64,000 nt of DNA from Trachythela sp. YZ-2020 (lineage: Eukaryota; Cnidaria; Anthozoa; Malacalcyonacea; Clavulariidae), in contig JADLSH010000254.1 in assembly GCA_016169945.1 (NCBI GenBank), positions 930,001 to 994,000 on the forward strand, in the 5' to 3' direction. Shown piece after piece: positions 25,470 through 38,569 of this stretch (position 1 is the stretch's first letter; each line of letters starts with the position of its first letter). A program made the position numbers and the translations under genes. The notes under the pieces are model-generated. The model did no database searches. It worked only from the letters and a program-made list of their open reading frames with translations, and was not told the origin of the DNA.

Positions 25470-26879
25470 TTGGGCAAAAAGTTATTACTGCGTTTAGTTT
25501 CATTATACACAGCAATGTCTAGTATATGCAATGACTGTTTGTTTGGGAGCCAATATACGACAGATATAGATTTAGCATATTTTGCTTTCCTAGCTTTTAC
25601 TTGGAACAATGCATCCTTGAAAACACTTTGCGTTAATGGATATACAGAATCTCTGCTCCCTTGACGCGTTCAACCCTCATGCAAACACTCATAACTCCAT
25701 TCGTAAAATGAGATTTGGTCAGTAATAATAACTTACTGCACAAATGGATGTAATCAAAATATCAGTTGCACTGTCACTGCTACTGAAATCCAATTTTGGA
25801 TCTATTTATTGAAATTTGTTGTTGATTTATTCAAATTTGTATTTCTAAAATAGAAGTCATTTCGCTTGCATGCTATTTCACTTACTCTCAGAGTCTGAGA
25901 TTGAGTAGGATTAACAACTCTCCGTCACGGACAGAATCATAACTAAAATTGAACTGCATGTTCCTCAGTTTTGCATAATTTCCTATTTACTCAGTTGCTC
26001 TCAAATTGTTTTTCTTACTTTTACTTTGTTTTGCTTAACTTGTATCAGAGTTTGGAATATACCTTTCTATCAAAGTATTTATTATACTTAAAAATTCTTC
26101 TCACAAATTTGTGTCGTCCTGATTTAACTCATGCAATCTAGATTTTAAATCTGCTTTGGAATGAACATCTGGAATGTTGAACTTTGACAAATGTCTTGCA
26201 TAATAATGTCCATCTGATATTTCACGCACGTACAAATATAACGGAGATAAAGACTTTTTGTTCACAAGAATCAGGAGACGATTTGAATGTACTTGTGAAT
26301 ATTGACCTCAATTATGCGACTATAACTGAGTGATAAGATGTTATTTAAGAGGAATGTGTAACAAACCTAAATAACGTCTGGTTGTGTATTCGGTTTTATC
26401 GAAATCTTTGGCGTATTGGTATTTTGCTGTTTTGGATGATTGTTGTGCGGTTTTGCGGTTTCCTATCGGCCCCGACACCCCTCCTTTTAACTAAACGTCC
26501 TTTTAATGAGAGTCCTTTTAAATTAAGTGTCCGTTAATCCTTTTATTTGTGTATATATTTTGGCTATATATATTTGCTAAATAGTCAATCTCGTACTCAA
26601 AGTATGTCTTCTAAATGGTAGGCAATATGAACAGTTATTGTGATTTTGTACATAATTTCTGATGAGTGATCAGTGATCGTTTCACTAAGCACCGTTAAAT
26701 CTAATTAATAAAAGAAGAATTTGTTACTGCATAATATTGCGTTTACGACTGCACAAATCTCATTTATCACTGCACAAATTGGTTGTAACTGCACCTTAAA
26801 ATAATCCCTGTTATATGAATTAAAAGCTCAAATTTTGGTTTTCTGACTGCCATGAAAATAGAATCAATAAAAATAATAA

Positions 26880-27000
26880 CCTTAAATCAAAATAACCTTA
26901 AATCAAAATAACCTTAATTTAAATAACCTTAAAATAACTTAAAATAACTTTAATTTAAATAACCTTAAATCAATACAAAATAGATTGCGTTTTTGAAATA
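26880..27000. repeat. ATAACCTTAAA simple repeat
   Basis: Short imperfect array of AAATAACCTTAAATCA-type units, repeated in each type-1 block (about 37,860, 45,745 and 51,565), followed by (ATCT)n at 27,085 and 38,060. Confidence 0.8.
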
Positions 27001-27101
27001 ATTTATACTAGAAATAATTTATACTAGAAATTTCAATTGATGTAATGTAGTGCTGAAAAGCCCTTAGGGGAGTACACAATAAATATCTATCTATCTATCT
27101 A

Positions 27102-27258
27102 CAGGGTGTATCAAAAAAAAGTGAACCCTTTGAAATTAAATACAATAGGGTACAATAGATTATTTGAAAGAAAATGCAAATATGAAGTTCAATTTCAAAA
27201 GGTTGACTATTGTATTAAATTCAAAGGTTCCTTTTTTTTTTACCTATATGTCCTGCAA
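27102..27258. mobile_element. 157-bp MITE, present only in duplication copy 1
   Basis: Left end CAGGGTGTATC, an A-run, GTGAACC, then TTTGAAATTAAATACAATAG; the right end is the imperfect complement (CTATTGTATTAAATTCAAAG, GTTCC, T-run, CCTG). Absent from the matching place in copy 2 (about 38,075). Confidence 0.75.
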
Positions 27259-27759
27259 TGTAATCTAGTGTGCTAAATTAATGACAAATTTCTTTTTGTT
27301 GACCATGTTAAGTTGTTTATGCCAATTTCAATTTTTTGTAATAAATGCAAAATCCTACAGTTGTTTAAAAGCTAGCATAGTGTTAGCTTTTGAACAAGTG
27401 TACTTGTCATAGAAAAACTTGGCAAAGTTGCGTATACAGACGAGCAAATAGTAAAACTTTTTAAGTATAATACTTTAATATGAAAGGTATATTCCAGACT
27501 CAATCTACTCAATCTCAGACTCGGAGAGTAGGCCTAAGTGAAATAGTATGCAAGCGAAATGACATTAATGACTTCATAAATAAATCCAAATTTGGATTTC
27601 AGTAGCAGTGACAATGCAATATATTGTGATTACATCCATTTGTGCAGTACGTCTGAGTGTTTGCACGAGGGTTGAACGCGTCAAGGGAGCAGAAACCCTG
27701 TATATCCATTAACGCAAAGTGTAGTTTCAAGGATGCATTATTGTTCCAAGTTCATCTAG

Positions 27760-28003
27760 TTCCATGAACTTCAACATCCCGCACATCCTGTTACCGGCAG
27801 AATGGTTGAGATCAGTCTAATACATGCTGGAGTTCCTGAAGGAGCAATTGAAGTTATCTGATGATAGAAAAGGTCGTAAACTTGTTGTCACTTTAATTAA
27901 CGAATTTGGCGAGACTCAAGATGAAAGGATGCTCTACTACAAAATTTTTAATCAACAAGCTTGGTCGTACAATTCTGAAAACATGATTTTCCCTCTGTAA
28001 AAT
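27760..28003 (+). pseudogene. Secreted-protein family copy D, exon 3 only
   Basis: After CATCTAG it opens TTCCATGAACTTCAACATCC and follows the family for 34 codons (ISLIHAGVPEGAIEV), then an internal deletion puts TGATGATAG in frame. The remainder matches up to AACATGATTTTCCCTCTGTA and is then fused to ATACATGGGGTGACTAGTAA, which belongs to the segment seen at 12,695. Exons 1 and 2 are absent. Copy F is its duplicate. Confidence 0.85.
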
Positions 28004-28278
28004 ACATGGGGTGACTAGTAAATTAGTGGTTCAAAAGTTCACATTTAGCTTCAAATTGCCTTAAACCTTGTAGGTTTGCATGGTGAAAATATATATCATT
28101 ATTTTGTCTTAATTTGTGGAAACCACTGCGTCTATTTTAAAACTGGTATTGGGCAAGGGACCGTAGTACCGTGTGCTCACACAGAAGCTGCAATCGAGCC
28201 TAGCACGGAGGAGATAATGAAAATTGAATTGGGATCTACTAGAGGAACAGCAGAGACAGAGGTAAAACGCTCAGGAAA

Positions 28279-28340
28279 ATCCCCCTCCTCCCATCCTCCC
28301 ATCCCTCCACCCCCTCCTCCCTCTCCTCCCCCCTCTCCTA
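28279..28340. repeat. Polypyrimidine tract, about 62 nt
   Basis: Almost pure C/T (CCCCCTCCTCCCATCCTCCC ... CCTCCCCCCTCTCC) with two or three A's. The G-rich complement could form non-B DNA. Duplicate at 39,089-39,150; shorter versions at 12,907-12,948 and, inverted, near 20,575. Confidence 0.8.
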
Positions 28341-28455
28341 CGTCTATGGTTACACAACGTGCATGTCGTCAGCATGTAATAAATTGAAGCAAATATACAA
28401 CGTGATCTAGGCATCATATTTTATTGCAAAATCTTTCACAATATCATATACCTTG

Positions 28456-29734
28456 TTAATAGAATTGGTAATATTCGCATGATAACTTATAATAACCAAA
28501 GAGTTGAACTGATGCCCAAATGTTTCCTGTCGTTTCAGGACCATTCAATACAGCTTTAACACGCTTGGATGAACTCGACAGTGGGAAAGCCATGTTTTCA
28601 GAATTGTACGACCAAGCAGATTGAGGATAAGTTGTGTAGTAAAGATTCCTTTCATCTTGAGTCTCTCCTCCTTCGTTAATTATAGTGACAACAAGTTTAC
28701 CACTTTTATTTGATAAGTAACCAGTAGCAATTTTAGCATAAACTACCACTTCAATTGCTTCTTTAGGAACTCCAGCATCTATTAGACTGATCTCAATCTT
28801 TTGGCTGGCAACAGGATGAGCGGGATCTTGAAGCTTATGGAACTAGATGAAGAAAATACTGTACGATTAATCCTCACTTAACCTATTACTCGCTAAAGGT
28901 TCCTGCTCGAGTGGCCGGGATGTTTTAGTTGTAGCTACTAATAACTGCGTGGGATCAGGGGGCGCACATTCAAAAAATATTTAGGGGGGTCTTCATTGTT
29001 CGGGGACCGACTTGATATATATTTTGCCACATCAATACCACGTGTACAGCTATCAAGTAGTGTGGAGTTATGCCTTACATACTTCTCCTAACCATTTTAA
29101 AAATCCTCTCCGCGCATTCTGCCATAAATGGTTACATAATTTATAGTATATACAGTTTGTTTTTTACAATATTTCGTGTTTTATTGATCAGTTACTGTGT
29201 CAATTCTAGTCGTCCTTGAGGAATGTAGGGGGGTATATGGGGGCATTCTTCCCCAGAGAAACTTAGCAATTACTCATTGGGCAGCGATCAAAACTTGAAA
29301 GTTGGTAACTAGTTGAAGGTCTGAGAAAAGTTTGGTGCTTGATCCACTCTATATATATCTTGCTATCTCATGCGCTTAAGCGACCTGACTACGAGGGGTT
29401 GCTGCATGTATTTCTAGTATATCAAGCAATACTTACGACTTTATGACATTGCGGGTCATATACGGCGCCGGCGCTGTTTGCCATCTAAACAATTGTAATA
29501 TAGGAAAAAATATAAATGGTGGAAAACAACATTTTTAAGTCAGGTTAAATAGTTATTTCTATACAGATGTCCGCAAAACCACGACAATAAAACATCGTGC
29601 ATACTTTTTTAAATAGATATTGAATTGCTTTGTAATGGCTAATGCAGTTTTAAACTTATTAAAGTTAAAGAAAATTTAAAAAATCTTACCAAAATGCAAA
29701 CCAATAGAGCGAAAGAGCCAAAAGTCAAAGTCAT
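28456..29734 (-). CDS. Small secreted protein, family copy E
   Basis: Exons 29734-29690 (MTLTFGSFALLVCIL), 29484-29437 (MANSAGAVYDPQCHKV) and 28842-28456 (128 codons and stop) are all open and in phase 0; 159 residues. Same layout as copy A: signal peptide, short linker with one Cys, then a beta-rich domain ending with a second Cys (KLSCEYYQFY). Core motifs ISLIDAGVPKEAIEVVVYAK and AWSYNSENMAFPLSSSSKRV. Differs from A at about one residue in six in exon 3. The upstream TATATAAG box (near 29,980) and the UTR exon ending CTTTCAG are conserved (part of the first intron, about 29,878, is deleted relative to A). AATAAAA near 28,418 (minus) is the likely polyA signal. Probably functional on sequence grounds; function unknown. 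Confidence 0.75.
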
Positions 29735-30210
29735 GTCGTTAAATTGGATTCTAGATAAGACATTGAAGAAAAATATAGAAGAACAATAACAGTTTGTAGC
29801 AATCACGCATCCAAGATCTAGCCTGTGACTATTCCGAGGTATATGATATATATTTTATACAATGACCGAATCAAACATTCATTTCTTACCTGAAAGATTG
29901 AATTACTTCTCACGAGAGTATCGAATGTGTTGACCACTGAAAATTGCCTGTGATTTAAAGTAAAATGTTGTTGTGAGACGACTTATATATGAATGTACGA
30001 CATGTTTACGCGCATGCTCGAAGTAAAACGATTCTTTGATAACCGTTGAATAGCATTACGTGACCAATTATACATAACAGGACATATATTTTTAGTCCAA
30101 ACGGAAAAAGCATTTCATTCAGGGCTAATTAATCTATTAGGCCGGTGATAGGCGTGTCCCGATGTAATTATTCTATGATTGTAGGTCTAACTTTGTTTTA
30201 CTCCTCAATG

Positions 30211-30450
30211 TTATCTGATATAGTTTTGTGTTAAGGTACTAATGGTAAACACTCCAATATCTTTCTGATAATCCTTTTTAACAATTGGAATGCATTCTAT
30301 AACATAATCATTCTCGATTGGGTGTTTCTTTCGAGTATAAATGGAGAGTGACTCACATTTATCGGGATTGAAGTTCATTTTCCAATTCTGTGACCACGAG
30401 CTTACTACGTTTATATCAGTGACAGTGCAATATATATTGATTACATCCAT
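30211..30450 (-). mobile_element. LINE reverse-transcriptase fragment, copy 2
   Basis: Same truncated RT segment as at 25,230, with a few substitutions (IECIPIV for IDGIPIV). Carried with the segmental duplication and not an independent insertion. Confidence 0.8.
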
Positions 30451-33397
30451 TTGTGCAAAAGGTTATTACTGCGTTTAGTTTCATTATACACAGCAATGTC
30501 TAGTATATGCAATGACTGTTTGTTTGGGAGCCAATATACGACAGATATAGATTTAGCATATTTTGCTTTCCTAGCTTTTACTTGGAACAATGCATCCTTG
30601 AAAACACTTTGCGTTAATGATATACAGAATCTCTGCTCCCTTGACGCGTTCAACCCTCATGCAAACACTCATAACTCCATTCGTAAAATGATATTTGGTC
30701 AGTAATAATAACTTACTGCACAAATGGATGTAATCAAAATATCAGTTGCACTGTCACTGCTACTGAAATCCAATTTTGGATCTATTTATTGAAATTTGTT
30801 GTTGATTTATTCAAATTTATATTTCTAAAATAGAAGTCATTTCGCTTGCATGCTATTTCACTTACTCTCAGAGTCTGAGATTGAGTAGGATTAACAACTC
30901 TCCGTCACGGACAGAATCATAACTAAAATTGAACTGCATGTTCCTCAGTTTTGCATAATTTCCCATTTACTCAGTTGCTCTCAAATTGTTTTTCTTACTT
31001 TTACTTTGTTTTGCTTAACTTGTATCAGAGTTTAGAATATACCTTTCTATCAAAGTATTTATTATACTTAAAATTTCTTCTCACAAATTTGTGTCGTCCT
31101 GATTTAACTCAATCTAGATTTTAAATCTGCTTTGGAATGAACCTCTGGAATGTTGAACTTTGGCAAATGTCTTGCATAATAATGTCCATCTGATATTTCA
31201 CGCACGTACAAATATAACGGAGTGTACTGAATGTATTGAATGTACTTGTGAATATTGACCTCAATTATGCGACTATAACTGACTGAGTGATAAGACGTTA
31301 TTTCAGAGGAATGTGTGACAAACCTAAATAACGTCTGGTTGTGTATTCGGTTTTATCGAAATCTATTGCTACTTTGGATGATTTTTTGTGCGGTTTTGCG
31401 GTTTCCTATCGGACCCGACACCCCTCCTTTTAACTAAAAGTCCTTTTAATGAGAGTCCTTTTAAATTAAGTGTCCTTTAATCCTCTTTTTTGTGTATATT
31501 TTGGCTATATATATTTGCTAAATAGTCAATCTCGTACTCAAAGTATGCCTTCTAAATGGTAGGCAATATGAACATTTATTGTGATTTTGTACATAATTTC
31601 TGATGAGTGATCAATGATCGTTTCACTAATCACCGTTAAATCTAATTACTAAAAGAAGAATTTATTACTGCATAATATTGCGTTTACGACTGCACAAATC
31701 TAATTTATCACTGCACAAATTGGTTAAAGCTGCACCTTAAAATAATCCCTGTTATATGAAATAAAAGCACAAATTTTGTAGCGAAGTTGTAGCAATATCA
31801 TATACCAACGTTATTCATAAACGTTGTGACGACGTTCCCTGGAGTCGACAAATTCATGTTACCAGGACGTTCATGGCAAACGTTACGTTTTCACAATATA
31901 TTAGGCGAATGTTCAGACAACGTTCCTACAATGTAATTGTGCCAGCTGCATGGGTTTGTACCTAATTTATATCAGTTTGGAGTTGTGTTACATCCAGATT
32001 GCGAATTGATAATCCTAGCTAGCTTGGTATCATCAGCAAAGAGGTAAATCAAAGTATAGTAATGTCTCAAGAATGAGATGTATACTGATGAAAGTAAGTG
32101 GATATATGCTGTTTTGTATATTCACAATTTTAATCATTTACTAGTTTTATAAGCTTTTGAAATGTATCAGCTGATGAGCTTTGGGATATTGATGATACCA
32201 TGTTTAACACAGCAACTCTTCAACATTTTAGGCTGTGAAACCAGTATGCCTGACAATGAAAAGCAGCTAAGCAACCGTTTGATTCAAGTGAAAGTTGTTT
32301 ATAAACCTGTCTGTTTTAAAGCTAGCTAGACTAGTCTGTGACAAATGTGGTGAATGTTCATGCAGTGGTTCGGGACACATATCTTTAGAATGCGAAGTCA
32401 AGAATATATGGCACACAGAAGAATAGTCTACATTCATATATTCATTATAATAATGCGTTATTTAAGGGTAAATATTGACTTAATGAAGCCTAAATCCATT
32501 ATCGTTGGATCATGGATCCTGACCAAAACGCTTTTACAACATGTCAACATTTACAACATGCATTTGCTCAAACATTTTGAAACATTAAGTCAACTGTATT
32601 CATTAATGAGCAATAAAATTGTTTAATAATTATTTGTACATGTATCTATAATGTTGTCATTTTAACGGATTATGAAACAGGGATTATTTTAAAGGAATTT
32701 TATCACTGCACAAGATGAGCTAAAGGCGGAGTGAAATCTAAATTTAGCGGCATGCATGTTAAATAGGAATGGGACACTGAGTAGCTCTGTAGTTCTTCAG
32801 TGCAAACCAGTGCAGTACTCAACTACATGAAAATTTTAGAAATAATTTTTTAAACTTGGCGAGATGTCAGATGTTTTATAAACACTGCATGTTATTGAGT
32901 ATCTACGTTCAGTGGCATACTCTAGTTCTACACTTTAATGTATATATTTCTTTTTAAGAAGTATTTTTAACTATCTCAGTAAATTATGCTCTGCTTTTGA
33001 AGATGACAGCTTGCAATATCTTCTACACAATATATTTTTAACTGGCACAATTAAATCTCGAAGTACTATAATTATCGAAGACAGAGAAAATATTTTCAGC
33101 CAATTATTAGCAAATTTTATATTAGCCTCACCTAAAAAGCGCAATATTTGAAAGTGCTTTTCATGCAGCAGCCCCATAATTACATTCCGGTAAAGCTAAA
33201 TTGTGGTAATAGCATCGCATGTAAGCGAACATATTTGTGTGCTGATTAAAATAGTAGCAGGAAATTTATGTATGAAATTTTCATCTTGGAATCACTAGTT
33301 TCATAAGAGGGTCCGCCACTCTGTCTGGTATCCCGGGGTGCACAACTGGACTTTCCGGCGTTGGGTATGAGTTCGGCGTCATGTATAAGATCCAAAG
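30451..33397. repeat. 3-kb block, copy 1 of 3
   Basis: Begins with the inverted-repeat element body, continues through TTTGTAGCGAAGTTGTAGCA and an AACGTT-rich stretch near 31,800-31,930, and ends with the GC-rich segment at 33,294. Repeated at 33,398-36,423 and 41,308-44,298. Open frames in it (MFMQWFGTHIFRMRSQEY...) recur with it but look like chance frames; no gene recognised. Confidence 0.85.
33294..33388 (-). other. GC-rich conserved segment, possible captured exon
   Basis: About 95 bases of markedly higher GC than the flanks, present four times (33,294; 36,315; 44,190; 50,020) almost unchanged. On the minus strand it is open and reads DLIHDAELIPNAGKSSCAPR then DTRQSGGP. I cannot name it; it could be a fragment of a host or element gene. 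Confidence 0.4.
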
Positions 33398-33775
33398 TTG
33401 GGTTTCAGTAGCAGTGACAGTGCAATATATTGTGATTACATCCATTTGTGCAAAAAGTTATTACTGCGTTTAGTTTCATTATACACAGCAATGTCTAGTA
33501 TATGCAATGACTGTTTGTTTGGGAGCCAATATACGACAGATAGATTTAGAATATTTTGCTTTCCTTTTTACTTGGAACAATGCATCCTTGAAAACACTTT
33601 GCGTTGTTATGGATATACAGAATCTCTGCTCACTTGACGCGTTCAACCTTCATGGAAACACTCATAACTCCATTCGTAAAATGAGATTTGGTCAGTAATA
33701 ATAACTTACTGCACAAATGGATGTAATCAAAATATCAGTTGCACTGTCACTGCTACTGAAATCCAATTTTGGATC
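33389..33775. mobile_element. Inverted-repeat element of about 387 bp (representative copy)
   Basis: Ends GATCCAAAGTTGGGTTTCAG and its imperfect complement; about 60-bp arms include AGCAGTGACAGTGCAATAT and ATTACATCCATTTGTGCA. Other copies about 36,412-36,790, 44,290-44,680 and 50,116-50,505; in copies at 25,450, 30,430 and 41,290 the left arm is joined to the RT fragment. The interior gives short open frames (LLLRLVSLYTAMSSICNDCL) that are not recognisable proteins. Confidence 0.7.
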
Positions 33776-36423
33776 TATTTATTGAAATTTGTTGTTGATT
33801 TATTCAAATTTGTATTTCTAAAATAGAAGTCATTTCGCTTGCATGCTATTTCACTTACTCTCAATTGAGTAGGATTAACAACTCTCCGTCACGGACAGGA
33901 TCATAACTAAAATTGAACTGCATGTTCCTCAGTTTTGCATAATTTCTTATTTACTCAGTTGCTCTCAAATTGTTTTTCTTACTTTTACTTTGTTTTGCTT
34001 AACTTGTAATATACCTTTCTATCAAAGTATTTATTATACCGTACTTAAAATTTCTTCTCACAAATTTGTGTCGTCCTGATTTAACTCAATCTAGATTTTA
34101 AATCTGCTTTGGAATGAACCTCTGGAATGTTGAACTTTGGCAAATGTCTTGCATAATAATGTCCATCTGATATTTCACGCACGTACAAATATAACGGAGA
34201 TAAAGACTTTTTGTTCACATGAATCAGGAGACGATTTGAATGTACTTGTGAATATTGACCTCAATTATGCGACTATAACTGACTGAGTGATAAGACGTTA
34301 TTTAAGAGGAATGTGTGACAAACCTAAATAACGTCTGGTTGTGTATTCGGTTTTATCGAAATCTATTGCTATTTTGGATGATTTTTTGTGTGGTTTTGCG
34401 GCTTCCTATCGGCCCCGACACCCCTCCTTTTAACTAAAAGTCCTTTTAATGAGAGTCCTTTTAAATTAAGTGTCCTTTAATCCTCTTATTTGTGTATATT
34501 TTGGCTATATATATTTGCTAAATAGTCAATCTCGTACTCAAAGTATGCCTTCTAAATGGTAGGCAATATGAACATTTATTGTGATTTTGTACATAATTTC
34601 TGATGAGTGATCAGTCATCGTTTCACTAATCACCGTTAAATCTAATTAATAAAAGAAGAATTTATTAATTATTACTGCATAATATTGCGTTTACGACTGC
34701 ACAAATCTCATTTATCACTGCACAAATTGGTTAAAGCTGCACCTTAAAATAATCCCTGTTATATGAAATAAAAGCACAAATTTTGTAGCGAAGTTGTAGC
34801 AATATCATATATCAACGTTATTCATAAACGTTGTGACGACGTTCCCTGGAGTCGACAAATTCATGTTACCAGGACGTTCATGGCAAACGTTACGTTTTCA
34901 CAATATATTAGGCGAATGTTCAGACAACGTTCCTACAATGTAATTGTGCCAGCTGCATGGGTTTGTACCTAATTTATATCAGTTTGGAGTTGTGTTACAT
35001 CCAGATTGCGAATTGATAATCCTAGCTAGCTTGGTATCATCAGCAAAGAGGTAAATCAAAGTATAGTAATGTCTCAAGAATGAGATGTATACTGATGAAA
35101 GTAAGTGGATATATGCTGTTTTGTATATTCACAATTTTAATCATTTACTAGTTTTATAAGCTTTTGAAATGTATCAGCTGATGAGCTTTGGGATATTGAT
35201 GATACCATGTTTAACACAGCAACTCTTCAACATTTTAGGCTGTGAAACCAGTATGCCTGACAATGAAAAGCAGCTAAGCAACCGTTTGATTCAAGTGAAA
35301 GTTGTTTATAAACCTGTCTGTTTTAAAGCTAGCTAGACTAGTCTGTGACAAATGTGGTGAATGTTCATGCAGTGGTTCGGGACACATATCTTTAGAATGC
35401 GAAGTCAAGAATATATGGCACACAGAAGAATAGTCTACATTCATATATTCATTATAATAATGCGTTATTTAAGGGTAAATATTGACTTAATGAAGCCTAA
35501 ATCCATTATCGTTGGATCATGGATCCTGACCAAAACGCTTTTACAACATGTCAACATTTACAACATGTCAACATGCATTTGCTCAAACATTTTGAAACAT
35601 TAAATCAACTGTATTCATTAATGAGCAATAAAATTGTTTAATAATTATTTGTACATGTATCTATAATGTTGTCATTTTAACGGATTATGAAACAGGGATT
35701 ATTTTAAAGGAATTTTATCACTGCACAAGATGAGCTGAAAGGCGGAGTGAAATCTAAATTTAGCGGCATGCATGCATGTTAAATAGGAATGGGATACTGA
35801 GTAGCTCTGTAGTTCTTCAGTGCAAACCAGTGCAGTACTCAACACATTAAAATTTTAGAAATAATTTTTTAAACTTGGCGAGATGTCAGATGTTTTAAAC
35901 ACTGCATGTTATTGAGTATCTACGTTCAGTGGCATACTCTAGTTCTACACTTTAATGTATATATTTCTTTTTAAGAAGTATTTTTAACTATCTCAGTAAA
36001 TTATGGTCTGCTTTTGAAGATGACAGCTTGCAATATCTTCTACACAAGATATTATTAGCTGGCACAATTAAATCTCGAAGTATATATAATTATCGAAGTA
36101 TATATATATAATATCTCGAAGTATATATAATTAGCAAATTTTATATTAGCCTCACCTAAAAAGCGCAACATTTGAAAGTGTTTTTCATGCAGCAGCCCCA
36201 TAATTACATTCCATGCAGTAAAGCTAAATTGTGGTAATAGCATCGCATGTAAGCGAACGTATTTGTGTGCTGATTAAAATAGTAGTAGGAAATTTGTATG
36301 AAATCTTCATCTTGGAATCACTAGTTTCATAAGAGGGTCCGCCACTCTGTCTGGTATCCCGGGGTGCACAACTGGACTTTCCGGCGTTGGGTATGAGTTC
36401 GGCGTCATGTATAAGATCCAAAG
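33398..36423. repeat. 3-kb block, copy 2 of 3
   Basis: Direct repeat of 30,451-33,397, differing by small indels, for example an extra ACATGTCAAC-type unit near 35,565 and a (TATA)-rich expansion near 36,080-36,130. Confidence 0.85.
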
Positions 36424-38149
36424 TTGGGTTTCAGTAGCAGTAACAGTGCAATATATTGTGATTACATCCATTTGTGCAAAACGTTATTACTACATTTAGT
36501 TTCATTATACACAGCAATGTCTAGTATATGCAATGACTGTTTGTTTGGGAACCAATATACGACAGATATAGATTTAGCATATTTTGCTTTCCTTTTTACT
36601 TGGAACAATGCATCCTTGAAAACACTTTGCGTTAACGGATATACAGAATCTCTGCTCCCTTGACGCGTTCAACCCTCATGCAAACACTCATAACTCCATT
36701 CGTAAAATGAGATTTGGTCAGTAATAATAACTTACTGCACAAATGGATGTAATCAAAATATCAGTTGCTACTGAAATCCAATTTTGGATCTATTTGTTGT
36801 TGATTTATTCAAATTTGTATTTTTAAAATAGAAGTCATTTCGCTTGCATACTATTTCACTTACTCTCAGAGTCTGAGATTGAGTAGGATTAACAACGTAC
36901 TCTCCGTCATGGACAGAATCATAACTAAAATTGAACTGCATGTTCCTCAGTTTTGCATAATTTCCTACTTACTCAGTTGCTCTCAAATAGTTTTTCTTAC
37001 TTTTACTTTGTTTTGCTTAACTTGTATCAGAGTTTGGAATATACCTTTCTATCAAAGTATTTATTATACTTAAAAATTCTTCTCACAAATTTGTGTCGTC
37101 CTGATTTAACTCATGCAATCTAGATTTTAAATCTGCTTTGGAATGAACATCTGGAATGTTGAACTTTGACAAATGTCTTGCATAATAATGTCCATCTGAT
37201 ATTTCACGCACGTACAAATATAACGGAGATAAAGACTTTTTGTTCACAAGAATCAGGAGACGATTTGAATGTACTTGTGAATATTGACCTCAATTATGCG
37301 ACTATAACTGAGTGATAAGATGTTATTTAAGAGGAATGTGTAACAAACCTAAATAACGTCTGGTTGTGTATTCGGTTTTATCGAAATCTTTGGCGTATTG
37401 GTATTTTGCTGTTTTGGATGATTGTTGTGCGGTTTTGCGGTTTCCTATCGGCCCCGACACCCCTCCTTTTAACTAAACGTCCTTTTAATGAGAGTCCTTT
37501 TAAATTAAGTGTCCGTTAATCCTTTTATTTGTGTATATATTTTGGCTATATATATTTGCTAAATAGTCAATCTCGTACTCAAAGTATGTCTTCTAAATGG
37601 TAGGCAATATGAACAGTTATTGTGATTTTGTACATAATTTCTGATGAGTGATCAGTGATCGTTTCACTAAGCACCGTTAAATCTAATTAATAAAAGAAGA
37701 ATTTGTTACTGCATAATATTGCGTTTACGACTGCACAAATCTCATTTATCACTGCACAAATTGGTTGTAACTGCACCTTAAAATAATCCCTGTTATATGA
37801 ATTAAAAGCTCAAATTTTGGTTTTCTGACTGCCATGAAAATAGAATCAATAAAAATAATAACCTTAAATAAAAATAACCTTAAATCAAAATAACCTTAAT
37901 TTAAATAACCTTAAAATAACTTTAATTTAAATAACCTTAAATCAATACAAAATAGATTGCGTTTTTGAAATAATTTATACTAGAAATAATTTATACTAGA
38001 AATTTCAATTGATGTAATGTAGTGCTGAAAAGCCCTTAGGGGAGTACACAATAAATATCTATCTATCTATCTATTGCGCACCAACCGTATCTAAGTGTTC
38101 AAATTACTTTGACAAGTTTTCTTTGTTGACCCATAGAACAAAATTTGTA

Positions 38150-38240
38150 CTTTGCCAATTTTTCTATGACAAGTACAGTTGTTTAAAAGCTAGCATAGTG
38201 TTAGCTTTTGAACAAGTGTACTTGTCATAGAAAAACTTGG
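38150..38240. repeat. Small hairpin repeat
   Basis: TTCTATGACAAGTACAGTTG and GCTTTTGAACAAGTGTACTTG...TCATAGAA form an inverted pair around AGCTAGCATAGTGTTAGC. Also near 27,355-27,420 (right half), 45,945-46,020 and 51,770-51,840. Confidence 0.7.
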
Positions 38241-38569
38241 CAAAGTTGCGTATACAGACGAGCAAATAGTAAAACTTTTTAAGTATAATACTTTAATATG
38301 AAAGGTATATTCCAGACTCAATCTACTCAATCTCAGACTCGGAGAGTAGGCCTAAGTGAAATAGTATGCAAGCGAAATGACTTCATAAATAAATCCAAAT
38401 TTGGATTTCAGTAGCAGTGACAATGCAATATATTGTGATTACATCCATTTGTGCAGTACGTCTGAGTGTTTGCACGAGGGTTGAACGCGTCAAGGGAGCA
38501 GAAACCCTGTATATCCATTAACGCAAAGTGTAGTTTCAAGGATGCATTATTGTTCCAAGTTCATCTAGT

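Larger units (their letters stand above)
25470..36423. repeat. 10.9-kb segmental duplication, copy 1
   Basis: Matches 36,424 onward at offsets of 10.81-10.95 kb: inverted-repeat element 25,470/36,424, copies D/F 27,760/38,570, E/G 28,456/39,266, RT fragments 30,211/41,068, and the block at 32,354/43,244. Differences are small indels except near 27,100-27,358, where this copy carries a MITE in place of sequence kept in copy 2. Confidence 0.85.

Noticed and set aside
32354..32626. A 90-codon frame (MFMQWFGTHIF...) present in three copies
   Set aside because: Its repetition follows from segmental duplication; no splice signals, no known motif, AT-rich flanks without gene features.
33398..33637. 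Frames with LLLRLVSLYTAMSSICNDCL in seven copies
   Set aside because: They lie inside an inverted-repeat element and copy number follows the element; copies differ by frameshifts with no sign of protein-level conservation.
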